From Bacillota bacterium (GTDB taxonomy: Bacteria > Bacillota > Clostridia > Christensenellales > Aristaeellaceae), in the NCBI GenBank assembly GCA_023435435.1, contig JAEYRW010000198.1:1-42700 (forward strand): 42,700 nucleotides of DNA, given 5' to 3'. A model generated the notes under the pieces. The model searched no databases, had not been told where the DNA came from, and saw only the letters and a program-made list of their open reading frames with translations. Both the position numbers and the translations under genes were made by a program. This document shows positions 32,761 to 40,539 of this stretch, one piece after another (positions within the stretch are counted from its first letter, which is position 1; each line of letters opens with the position of its first letter).

Positions 32761-33767
32761 GGGATCGACCTCCTTCCAATCTGTCCGACGGTTCCCCTGT
32801 CCACGTAAACGGTGGAAATAAACCGGGTCCCGCCCGGCGCATCCATATCGTTGAGCCGCCGTTCGATGAGGGCCATCACCGTTTCGCCGATGTCCCCCAC
32901 CGCGAGGTCCACCGAATCGATGGGCGGCGCGAGCGACGCGGCAAGCACGTTGTCGTACCCGGCGATGGAAATATCGTCTGGAATGCGCAGCCCTTTTTCA
33001 TAAAGATACTGCATCGCCCCCGCCGCCATGGTGTCCGCCGTCACAAAGACCGCGGTGGGCGGGTTTTGAAGCGCCATGAGCGCGCGCATCTCCTCATATC
33101 CGCACGCCCGGTCATACTGCCGGACGAGGCGGACAAGCCGCTCGTCGATTGCAAGTCCGGCGGCCGTGAGCGCCGCGCGGTAGCCGTCGTGCCGCCCGCG
33201 CTCCACGGAGTCGATCAGCTCCCTTGCGATGAGCGCCACCCGGCTGTGCCCCCGCGCGAGCATGCGGGAAACCGCTTCCTTCGCGCCCTCGAAGTCCAGA
33301 ACGGTGAGGTTGTCGACCCACGCAAAGGCGTAGTTCCGCTCGACGCACACCACGGGAATCCCCGCCTCGCGCAGCGCGCCGAACAGCTCCCGCGGGATAA
33401 AGCGGTTGGAGGTGATAACAAGCGCGTCCACGCGCATGCCGATGAAGCGGTTGACGATCCGCGCCTCGTCGCCGCGCCCGGCGCGCGCCTCAATGGTCAC
33501 CAGCTCGTACCCGTGCTTTTCCGCGGCCTCGATGACCGCGTTGTTGATCTTTTGATACAGGTTGTTGAGGTTGTAGACCACGAGGCTCCCGATCACGCCC
33601 GACCGGTTTTTCTTGAGCGCCCGCGCCAGCACGTTGGGCACGTAGCCAAGCTCGCGCACAGCCTTCTCCACCCGTTCCCGCGCGTCCCGGGAAACGTAGC
33701 CGTTTTTGTGGATCACGCGCCCCACAGTGGCGATGGAAACCCCCGCCGCCCTGGCGATGTCCGCCAT
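32757..33767 (-). CDS. LacI/GalR family repressor
   Basis: A 336-residue regulator: N-terminal helix-turn-helix and hinge helix (MADIARAAGVSIATVGRVIHKNGYVSRDARERVEKAVRELGYVPNVLARALK, residues 1-52 or so) and a periplasmic-binding-protein-like sensing domain after residue 60. The first ATG (33767) leaves only two residues before DIA and lies 20 bases after GGGAGG, an awkward distance. An in-frame ATC at 33779 is eight bases from that site and would give the usual length, so a non-standard start is possible. It heads the operon with the dehydrogenase and YibE/F genes. Confidence 0.93.
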   Translation of the reverse strand: MADIARAAGVSIATVGRVIHKNGYVSRDARERVEKAVRELGYVPNVLARALKKNRSGVIGSLVVYNLNNLYQKINNAVIEAAEKHGYELVTIEARAGRGDEARIVNRFIGMRVDALVITSNRFIPRELFGALREAGIPVVCVERNYAFAWVDNLTVLDFEGAKEAVSRMLARGHSRVALIARELIDSVERGRHDGYRAALTAAGLAIDERLVRLVRQYDRACGYEEMRALMALQNPPTAVFVTADTMAAGAMQYLYEKGLRIPDDISIAGYDNVLAASLAPPIDSVDLAVGDIGETVMALIERRLNDMDAPGGTRFISTVYVDRGTVGQIGRRSIP

Positions 33768-33798
33768 GTTGCTGCCGATGCCGACCGCCTCCCGAGTA

Positions 33799-33845
33799 TG
33801 TGAACGTTACCACAAGATCATATCACAAAAGCGCACGCGTGTCAA
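33799..33845 (-). promoter_or_regulatory. LacI operon promoter with LacI-type operator
   Basis: On the minus strand: TTGACA (33845-33840), 17-bp spacer, TATGAT (33822-33817). A GalR/LacI-like operator, TGTGAACGTTACCA on the plus strand (33799-33812), lies at the start point and matches 11 of 14 bases of the family pattern with central AACGTT. Autoregulation is inferred. Confidence 0.85.
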
Positions 33846-33866
33846 CCGCGATGCGCTTTGGGAGCG

Positions 33867-34208
33867 TCAGACCGTCAGGAGCTTTCCCTCGCCCTTGAGG
33901 ATGTCCGTGAGACCCGTGCCCCAGTACTTGAGTTCGATGCCCAGCGCGGCCAGGTTTTCGGAAACGCCCAGCTGGTCCGCGCATGCCTTGCAGGCGGAGA
34001 AGCGCACGCCCGCCTGCTGCGCGAGCTGAATCTTCAGGCGAACCATCTCGTTTTCCGCCGTAAGCTTTGCGGTGGCGCCCCAGATGACGACGGTCACCTC
34101 GTCCCACCACCGGTTCAGCATGCTGTTGGTCGCGTACATCATGACCATCTTCTCCGCGGTAAGGACATCCGCGTTGGTCCAAAGGATGAACAGTTTTTCC
34201 GTATCCAT
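33867..34208 (-). CDS. DsrE-like protein
   Basis: A 113-residue protein of the DsrE/DsrF-like family, with the typical N-terminal strand KLFILWTNADVLTAEKMVMMYATN and a conserved FSACKACADQLGVSE segment (Cys73 and Cys76 region) that in related proteins carries persulfide sulfur. It probably handles sulfur transfer or has a structural role. The ATG at 34208 is 14 bases after the second ABC exporter stop and follows AAAGGAAGG, so it is the third gene of that operon. No sulfur-oxidation genes are nearby, so the role is uncertain. Confidence 0.85.
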   Translation of the reverse strand: MDTEKLFILWTNADVLTAEKMVMMYATNSMLNRWWDEVTVVIWGATAKLTAENEMVRLKIQLAQQAGVRFSACKACADQLGVSENLAALGIELKYWGTGLTDILKGEGKLLTV

Positions 34209-34222
34209 GAGATCCTTCCTTT

Positions 34223-36004
34223 CTACCGGTACCAGTCCGCCTGTGCGTTTACCATCTCGGCGTAGTGTCCCCCGCGCGCCAGCAGCTCCTCGTGGCTGCC
34301 TTCCTCTTCGATGACGCCCTCGTCCATGACGATGATCCGGTCGGCGATGCGCGCGGAGCCGATGCGGTGGGTGACGATGATGGCGGTGACGTCCGCCGAA
34401 ACCTCCGCAAACTTGCGGTAGACCCGGGTCTCCTCCAGGGGATCGATGGCGGCGGTGGGCTCGTCGAGCACGATGACGCCGTGGTCGCGATAGAACCCCC
34501 GGGCCAGCGCAACGCGCTGCCACTGCCCGCCGGAGAGATCAACGCCCTCGAATTCCCGGGAAAGCATCGTGTTTTCCCGGTCGGGGAAGCTTTCGTCCGC
34601 GGGCGAAAGGTCGGCCCGGGCCAGGGAGCCCTCGATCTCCGCCTCGGAATCAGGGGCGCTCACCCGCACATTTTCAAGAAGGGTCATGCGATAGCGCATG
34701 TACCTCTGGAACGCCGCCGAGGTGTGCAGAAACAGGCTTTTCGGGTGTACGTTCCCCATGTCGCGCCCGTCGACCGTGGCCTTCCCCGCCGTGGGCAGAT
34801 AAAGTCCCGTCAGCAGCCTGACCAAGGTCGTCTTGCCCGCGCCGTTTTCGCCCACCACGGCCAGCGTCTCGCCGGGCTTGACGGTGAGCGTCACACCCCG
34901 CACGGCCTCCTTTTCCGCGCCCGGATATTTGAAATGAACGTCCTCGAGCCTGATCTCCGGCTGGGCAGGCAGGTCGACCGCCTCCCCCTCCCGCTCGGGG
35001 GCGTAGAGGAAGTCCACGAAATTCTTGACGGTTCCCACCTGCTTGGTCAGCCCGCCGATGTGCCGGCAGATGACCTCCTCCATGATCCCGAACATCGCAC
35101 CCAGCTCCGCGAACACCGAGGCGAACGCGCCGATGGTGATTTCATCCGCCATGAGCGCCGAGAACAGCATGTAGAGAATGCCCATGTATCCGGAAAGGGT
35201 AATGAGCTTCATGAGAAGCTCCCAGCGCGCGGTCCTCTTCTCCGCTTTGGCGGACAGAGCGCCGAAATCCGCGAGAGCGTTGTTAAAGAGCCTTTTCAGG
35301 AACCGGTAGTTGCCCAAAAGCCGGGTTTCCTTAAAGGAATCCCGGTCGTCGACGGCTTTTTCGAAGTATTCGTACTTTCGGCGCACAGGCCCCAGCTTTT
35401 CCTCGAGGTCGGTAAACACCTTCGCGCGGATGAACTGCGTCAGCGCCACCGGAACGAACACCAGCAGGACGCCCACCGCGAGAATGGGCTTGCGGGTGTA
35501 CAGATACGCGGCGATCACAAGGAAATACGGCACGTAAAAGGTCAGAACCGTGATCGGGGTAAAGATCGCCATCGCGCTGTTCATCGCGCCTTCCTGCGCT
35601 TTATTGACGCCGTCGAGCGACTTTGGGTTCTCGAACAGCACCGCGTTCACGCGCCCGGCCTTCAACGCCAGAAGCGCCTTCATATGCGCCGCGAAGCGCT
35701 GAAACCATCGGCCGATGAAAAAGTTGGACGCGCCGTTCATCGCCTGCTGCGCCGTGATGACGAGCCCGTAGACCACCAGCGTCCAAATGGCGAACCCGAG
35801 CGTCGCGTTCCCCGTGGAAACGTCCGTCGCCGCGTCGAAAAACCACTGGCGCGCAAACACGGCCACGCCCCAGCACGCGCCGTGCACCACCGACAGCGCG
35901 TTGCAGAACAGGAAGAAATTCCGGTCGTATTTCATGCTCAAAGGGAGCAGCCGGCGCGTCATTTTGAGCAGGGATGTCTTCTTGGCAGCCGTCATTTCGC
36001 TCAT
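34223..36004 (-). CDS. ABC exporter, fused permease-ATPase (second of pair)
   Basis: A 593-residue half-transporter with an N-terminal six-helix domain and a C-terminal ATPase. Walker A GENGAGKTT is at 385-393, the signature is LSGGQWQR, Walker B is VIVLDEPTAAID and the switch His is in VTHRIGS. Its form fits exporters that handle peptides, lipids or drugs. The ATG at 36004 overlaps the stop of the first exporter gene (ATGA), so the two very likely form a heterodimer. The substrate is unknown and no precursor-peptide gene was seen. Confidence 0.94.
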   Translation of the reverse strand: MSEMTAAKKTSLLKMTRRLLPLSMKYDRNFFLFCNALSVVHGACWGVAVFARQWFFDAATDVSTGNATLGFAIWTLVVYGLVITAQQAMNGASNFFIGRWFQRFAAHMKALLALKAGRVNAVLFENPKSLDGVNKAQEGAMNSAMAIFTPITVLTFYVPYFLVIAAYLYTRKPILAVGVLLVFVPVALTQFIRAKVFTDLEEKLGPVRRKYEYFEKAVDDRDSFKETRLLGNYRFLKRLFNNALADFGALSAKAEKRTARWELLMKLITLSGYMGILYMLFSALMADEITIGAFASVFAELGAMFGIMEEVICRHIGGLTKQVGTVKNFVDFLYAPEREGEAVDLPAQPEIRLEDVHFKYPGAEKEAVRGVTLTVKPGETLAVVGENGAGKTTLVRLLTGLYLPTAGKATVDGRDMGNVHPKSLFLHTSAAFQRYMRYRMTLLENVRVSAPDSEAEIEGSLARADLSPADESFPDRENTMLSREFEGVDLSGGQWQRVALARGFYRDHGVIVLDEPTAAIDPLEETRVYRKFAEVSADVTAIIVTHRIGSARIADRIIVMDEGVIEEEGSHEELLARGGHYAEMVNAQADWYR

Positions 36005-37785
36005 TGATACCAGCTCCTTTGCGCTTCATACATTTCGGCGTACAGCCCTCCCGCCGCCGCGAGCTGGTCGTGGGCGCCCGCCTCGAGCACCTTCCCCTCG
36101 CCCAGCACGTAGATGCGGTCGGCCAGCTTGGTGGAGCCGAGCCGGTGGCTGATGAACAGCGTCGTCACCCCGCGCGAAAGCGACTTGAATTTTTGGTAGA
36201 TGTCCGCCTCGGCAATGGGGTCGAGGGCGGCGGTGGGCTCGTCGAGAATGCGCACCGGTGCGGGATTCGCCAAGGCCCGGGCGATGGCCACCCGCTGCCA
36301 CTGGCCGCCGGAAAGCTCCTGTCCGTTTTCGTACAGCCGCCCAAGGGGAGTGTCGGCGCCCTCCTTGAGATGGGCGACGGTTTCCCCGAGGTTCAGCGCG
36401 TCCGTCACCTCGTCAAACCGCTTCTCACGGTCCGCATGCCCGAACGCCACATTGTCCCGCATGGAAATCTGGTAGCGCGCGAAGTCCTGGAACACAAGGG
36501 AATACAGGCTCTTGCGCTCGGCTTGGGAAATCGTGCGCAGTTCCCGGCCGTTGATGAGAATCTCGCCCTCGTATGCGTCGTAGAGGCCCGTCAGGAGCTT
36601 GGTGACGGTGGTCTTGCCCGCGCCGTTGACGCCCACGAAGGCGATATGCTCCCCCGCCTCGATCTTGAACGACATCCCGTCGAGAATTTTCCGCTCGGTG
36701 CCGGGGTATGTAAACGATACGTTCTTGAGCTCCAGCGACTGAAGCCCCATGGGAGGCTCCGCCGGCTCGCACAGCGCGTCCTCCGTTTCCGTCAGCGCCA
36801 TGAATTTGGTGAGGTCCTTCATGTATTCGCGCTTTTTGGCGAACGTGTCCGCGATGCCCGTGAGCCCCCAGCTCATGGTCTGCACCAGCGAAAACGCCGC
36901 GATGGTCAGGGACATGAACATGCCGACGGACATCTCGCCCCGGGACGTGGGAATGAGCAGTGTCAGCGCGATGAGCAGCGAAATTGCCCCGAACAGCGCG
37001 GAACCCAGCTTCATCCGGAAAAACCACTTGCCCTCCACCTTGAAGCGCAGCCCGTACGCCCGCTGAAACGCCGCCCGAAACTTCTTGGACAGCTTTTCCG
37101 CGTAGCCAAACAGCGCGCGCTCCTCGGCGGCCTCGCGGCTCAGGAGGGTCTCGATGAGGTACTTTTGCAGCCTCTCCTCCCGCTCGGTGTCGCGGTTGGC
37201 CTGATAGGTCTCCTTGCCGCCCTTGAGCGCCACCCACATGAGGGGAACGGAAAACGCGATGGTCACAAGCGCCGCCCACCACACCTCCGCGAGCAGCAGT
37301 CCCACGATGCTCAATACGTTCAGCGCCAGCTTGACCGCCGGGGCGATGCCCCCCCAGCCCGCGAAGCCCTCCTCGAGCTCCGTCTCGGGCTGTTTGGTCA
37401 CGCGGCTGATGAGGTCCCAGGTGACCGGGTCCTCGATGTGGCTGTATTCCAGCTTCGCGCACTTTTCAAGCATCTCGCTCCGGAGTTTCTCGCGCAGCCT
37501 GAGAACCAGCATCCGGTCCGCGAACTGGTAAAACTGGTTGGAGAACCAATCCACGGCGACCACCGCCGCCACCAAAAGAATTGGCAGAAAGATCGCCCCG
37601 CGCAAAAGTGTTCCCGCCCGCACGGCGAGGGCCGTGTCGATGAACCGTGCGGTCGTCAGCGCCGTCACCGTGGGCAAAAGGCCCGAAAGCACACTCATGA
37701 ACAGCACCAGCGCGCCATAAAAGGGCGAGGCCCGCAAGCCCAGCCGGATCAGATCAAAAAGTCCATACTTTCGCAGATTCAGCAT
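36001..37785 (-). CDS. ABC exporter, fused permease-ATPase (first of pair)
   Basis: A 594-residue half-transporter with the same layout: six-helix membrane domain (about 20-300), then ATPase with Walker A GVNGAGKTT at 385-393, signature LSGGQWQR and Walker B VRILDEPTAALD. The first position of Walker B is Arg in place of a hydrophobic residue, as VRILDEP, a mild deviation. The ATG at 37785 follows GAGGGGGG; a longer frame 5' has no basis. It heads an operon ABC-ABC-DsrE under a MarR-type divergent promoter region. Confidence 0.94.
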   Translation of the reverse strand: MLNLRKYGLFDLIRLGLRASPFYGALVLFMSVLSGLLPTVTALTTARFIDTALAVRAGTLLRGAIFLPILLVAAVVAVDWFSNQFYQFADRMLVLRLREKLRSEMLEKCAKLEYSHIEDPVTWDLISRVTKQPETELEEGFAGWGGIAPAVKLALNVLSIVGLLLAEVWWAALVTIAFSVPLMWVALKGGKETYQANRDTEREERLQKYLIETLLSREAAEERALFGYAEKLSKKFRAAFQRAYGLRFKVEGKWFFRMKLGSALFGAISLLIALTLLIPTSRGEMSVGMFMSLTIAAFSLVQTMSWGLTGIADTFAKKREYMKDLTKFMALTETEDALCEPAEPPMGLQSLELKNVSFTYPGTERKILDGMSFKIEAGEHIAFVGVNGAGKTTVTKLLTGLYDAYEGEILINGRELRTISQAERKSLYSLVFQDFARYQISMRDNVAFGHADREKRFDEVTDALNLGETVAHLKEGADTPLGRLYENGQELSGGQWQRVAIARALANPAPVRILDEPTAALDPIAEADIYQKFKSLSRGVTTLFISHRLGSTKLADRIYVLGEGKVLEAGAHDQLAAAGGLYAEMYEAQRSWYQ

Positions 37786-37814
37786 CCGATTCCCCCCTCG
37801 TCTCCGCTCCTTCG

Positions 37815-37843
37815 AATGTACCATCCCACCCCTTGCCTGTCAA
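37815..37843 (-). promoter_or_regulatory. Promoter of the ABC exporter operon
   Basis: On the minus strand: TTGACA (37843-37838), 17-bp spacer, TACATT (37820-37815). TTCGAAGGA overlaps its -10 region and recurs at about 37869-37877 on the same strand, a possible shared binding site for the divergent MarR protein. Confidence 0.75.
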
Positions 37844-37883
37844 TCCTCGCCACCCCTTTTGCAACAATCCTTCGAACATTGTA

Positions 37884-37935
37884 TTGACAGCGCCGGTCGC
37901 TCATGGTAAACTTTTCATAAATTAGGAATCTAATT
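37884..37935 (+). promoter_or_regulatory. MarR-GH51 promoter and operator
   Basis: TTGACA (37884-37889), 17-bp spacer, TAAACT (37907-37912), then a palindrome AATTAGGAATCTAATT (37920-37935) at the start point, suited to autorepression by the MarR protein at 37958. Confidence 0.8.
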
Positions 37936-37957
37936 AGCTCGCGAATCGGAGGATTCC

Positions 37958-38380
37958 ATGGTGACAAGGCTTCACACGGCGCTGTTGCGCGCCTCCCAGT
38001 CCCATGCCCGGCGGTGCCGCCAGGCGTTTCAGGCGGCAAATCTGTCGGACGGCCAGCCGAAAGTGCTCTCGATTCTGCTTGGCACGGGGGAGATTCTGCA
38101 AAAGGAGCTGGCGGTTCTGTGCGGCGTCGAGCCCGCGACGATGACCCAGCTTCTCAAAAAAATGGCACGGGACGGGCTTGTGGAAAAGAGGGAGACGCAC
38201 GTCTCAGGCGGCAAGCGCGCGTTCCTGATCGCGCTCACGCCCCACGGCTTTGAGCGGGGACATTGCGCCATGGCCATCGTGGACGAGGCGGAGAAAATCA
38301 GCTTCGGGGGCTTTACGGACGCGGAGAGGGCCGCGCTCGTGGCGCTTCTCGAGAGGATGACGGACAACCTGAATCAATAG
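37958..38380 (+). CDS. MarR family transcriptional regulator
   Basis: A 140-residue winged-helix regulator: helix-turn-helix at about 47-72 (ILQKELAVLCGVEPATMTQLLKKMARDGLVEKRE) and a Gly/Lys-rich wing (SGGKRAF). The start ATG at 37958 is five bases after GGAGG, with a GTG one codon later at a better distance; both give nearly the same protein. It is divergent from the ABC exporters and 12 bp ahead of the GH51 gene, so it probably controls both. The palindrome at 37920 is the likely operator. Confidence 0.93.
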   Translation: MVTRLHTALLRASQSHARRCRQAFQAANLSDGQPKVLSILLGTGEILQKELAVLCGVEPATMTQLLKKMARDGLVEKRETHVSGGKRAFLIALTPHGFERGHCAMAIVDEAEKISFGGFTDAERAALVALLERMTDNLNQ

Positions 38381-38392
38381 GGGGAATGGGAA

Positions 38393-40006
38393 ATGGCAAA
38401 AATTACGGTGCATCCGGCCTACGCCATCGGGGAAATCTCGCCGCGGCTCTACGGCGCGTTTCTGGAACCCATCGGCACAATGGTCAACGGCAGCATGTTC
38501 AATCCGAAGCATCCGACGGCTGATGAACACGGCTTCCGGCGGGACTTCATCGAAGCGCTCAGGGCGTCCGGCCTTCCCGCCGTGCGGCTCCCGGGCGGCA
38601 ACTTCGTCTCCGGCTGGAACTGGAAGGACTCCATCGGCCCCATGGAAAAGAGGAAAGCGCACCTCGACCTCGCGTGGTTCCAATACATCGAAAACAACGT
38701 CGGCCACGACGAATACCTCGCCTGGGCGGAGAAGGCGGGCTTCGAGCCCATGTACACGGTGAACCTCGGAACCGGAACCATCGACGACGCCATCTCCATC
38801 GTGGAATACACCAACCACGCGGGCGGCACCTGGTGGTCCGACCTGCGCGCGCAAAACGGCCACAACGCGCCCTACGGCGTCAGGACATGGTACCTGGGCA
38901 ACGAAATGGACGGCCCTTGGCAGATCGCCTCCTGGGAGAAAAACCCCTCGGGCTACGGCGTTCTGGCCAACGAGGTCTCCAAGGCCATGAAGTGGGTGGA
39001 CCCCACCATCGAGACGGTGGCGTGCGTGTCCTCCTCCCCCAACCTCGACCACTATCCCGACTGGGATCGGAAGGTGTTGGAGGAATGCTACAACGCCGTC
39101 GACTACATCTCGCTCCACCACTACCAGTCCGCCAGACCCGGCGATTACGCGGCGCTCCTGGGCGGCTCCCGGTACTTCGAGGATTACATCGACACCGAGA
39201 TCGCGCTGTGCGACTACGTCCAGACCAAAATGCGCAGCCCCAAAAAGATGCTGCTCTCCTTCGACGAATACGGAACCTTTATGCGCCCCGTTTCGGAAAT
39301 CACCGCCTACGGCCGCCGGGCCTTCGCCCAGTACAAGGCCCACTACACGCCCAGACCCGACCGGAAGTATGTGCGCCACGACCCGGACAACATGGGGCCC
39401 TCCCGCTTCCCGCGCATGGGGGACATGCCCATGGCGCTTGCGAACCTTTCCACCATTCTGGCGCTTCTGCGCCGCGCCGACCGGGTGAAGATCGGCTGCA
39501 TGACGGGCGGTCTCGCGGCGCTGGCGGCCACCGACCGGGACCACGTCTGGAAGCCCGCGTCCGCCTACGCCCTCGACCATCTCATGCGCTTCGGGCGGGG
39601 CATTTCGCTGAAGACCGCCGTCGAATCGGGCACCTACGACATTCCCGGCTACGCCATGGACGACACCACCGAATACGCGGCGCAGGAGGGCGTTCCCTAT
39701 GTGGACGCGGCGGCTTCCTGGAACGAGAAGACGGGTGAGCTGACCGTATTCGCCATCAACCGCAGCCTTGACACGGCGCAGCCGCTGACCATCGACGCGC
39801 GGAGCTTTGAAAGCCTCGGGTTTTCGGAGCACATCGAGATGTTCTCGGACGACATCGACGCCCGGAACACATACGAAGACCCCGGCGCCGTGCTTCCGCG
39901 CAGGAATTCCTCCGCGAAATACGTTGCCGGGGTGCTCGAGACGGCGCTTCGGCCGCTCTCCTGGAATGTTCTGCGCTTCGCCCGTCAGACGGACGGAAAC
40001 TTATAG
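38393..40006 (+). CDS. Alpha-L-arabinofuranosidase, GH51
   Basis: A 537-residue intracellular GH51 enzyme that releases arabinose from arabinan or arabinoxylan oligosaccharides. The N part has PRLYGAFLEPIG and RLPGGNFVSGWNWKDSIGP, as in AbfA. The acid/base Glu is 171 (WYLGNEMDGPW) and the nucleophile Glu is 292 (FDEYGTF), close to the positions in the well-studied Geobacillus enzyme (175 and 294). No signal peptide, as for other GH51. It lies 12 bases after the MarR gene and overlaps the convergent GNAT gene by 22 bases. Sugar uptake genes are absent here. Confidence 0.95.
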   Translation: MAKITVHPAYAIGEISPRLYGAFLEPIGTMVNGSMFNPKHPTADEHGFRRDFIEALRASGLPAVRLPGGNFVSGWNWKDSIGPMEKRKAHLDLAWFQYIENNVGHDEYLAWAEKAGFEPMYTVNLGTGTIDDAISIVEYTNHAGGTWWSDLRAQNGHNAPYGVRTWYLGNEMDGPWQIASWEKNPSGYGVLANEVSKAMKWVDPTIETVACVSSSPNLDHYPDWDRKVLEECYNAVDYISLHHYQSARPGDYAALLGGSRYFEDYIDTEIALCDYVQTKMRSPKKMLLSFDEYGTFMRPVSEITAYGRRAFAQYKAHYTPRPDRKYVRHDPDNMGPSRFPRMGDMPMALANLSTILALLRRADRVKIGCMTGGLAALAATDRDHVWKPASAYALDHLMRFGRGISLKTAVESGTYDIPGYAMDDTTEYAAQEGVPYVDAAASWNEKTGELTVFAINRSLDTAQPLTIDARSFESLGFSEHIEMFSDDIDARNTYEDPGAVLPRRNSSAKYVAGVLETALRPLSWNVLRFARQTDGNL

Positions 40007-40446
40007 ATCAGATTCCTGTACTGCGGATGCGCGGGATCGACGTACCCCGCATCCACGAATCCCGCCTTCTCGTAGACGCGCAGGGCGTGGGTGTTTTCCC
40101 GGTCCACGCTCAGCTCCACCATGGGATGCTTCCCCTCGTGGCCGCAGATCTGGACGATCTGGCGGAGCGCCTCGGTGGCAATCCCCTGATTCTGGTATTT
40201 GCGGTCAATGAGCAGCTCCATCAGGCAGTAGCACGCGGGCTCCTCGGTCAGCTCGTACACGAGCGCAAGCCCGGCGACGGTTCCCTCCGCACGGATGGCA
40301 TACATCCGTGCGGACGCGTCCCGGTACGCCCACGCTCGGGCGAGGATGCCCTCGGGTGTCGGCACGAAATCCTTCTGCGCTTCCTCCACGGAAAGCGTCA
40401 GCACGTCTCCTAACTCATTCGGTCCTATGTCGGTCAGCGTAATCAC
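39985..40446 (-). CDS. GNAT family N-acetyltransferase
   Basis: A 153-residue acetyltransferase of the SpeG/BltD-like kind. The acetyl-CoA loop appears as QNQGIATEALRQ, preceded by CYCLMELLIDRKY and followed by VELSVDRENTHALRVYEKAGF, the standard order. The start is GTG at 40446 with GGAGG seven bases before it; an ATG seven bases upstream is out of frame. The acceptor may be a polyamine or other amine (family similarity only). Its 3' end overlaps the convergent GH51 gene by 22 bases. It has its own promoter at 40511-40539. Confidence 0.92.
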   Translation of the reverse strand: MITLTDIGPNELGDVLTLSVEEAQKDFVPTPEGILARAWAYRDASARMYAIRAEGTVAGLALVYELTEEPACYCLMELLIDRKYQNQGIATEALRQIVQICGHEGKHPMVELSVDRENTHALRVYEKAGFVDAGYVDPAHPQYRNLIYKFPSV

Positions 40447-40472
40447 GATTCATCCTCCGCAAAGCATGAGTA

Positions 40473-40507
40473 AGCCGCGGTCAGTCCCTCTGGGACGTAC
40501 CGCGGCT
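40473..40507. other. Strong hairpin at the 5' end of the GNAT mRNA
   Basis: AGCCGCGGT pairs with ACCGCGGCT, with an inner GTCCC-TCT-GGGAC stem separated by a small internal loop. It lies just after the predicted start point of the promoter at 40511-40539, so most of the leader folds into it. It may stabilise the mRNA or act on the preceding permease transcript. No T-run. Confidence 0.65.
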
Positions 40508-40510
40508 CAT

Positions 40511-40539
40511 ATTATATGACAGATTCTATTCTTTTGCAA
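40511..40539 (-). promoter_or_regulatory. Promoter of the GNAT gene
   Basis: On the minus strand: TTGCAA (40539-40534), 17-bp spacer, TATAAT (40516-40511). The -35 box lies within the last codons of the permease gene. Confidence 0.75.

Noticed and set aside
34265..37887. Long plus-strand open frames opposite both ABC exporters
   Set aside because: Antisense of conserved ABC motifs; no coding signature of their own.
40473..40507. TACCGCGG and GTCCC...GGGAC resembling part of a T-box leader
   Set aside because: No specifier loop, no TGG antiterminator bulge and no downstream amino-acid gene; a hairpin with chance similarity.
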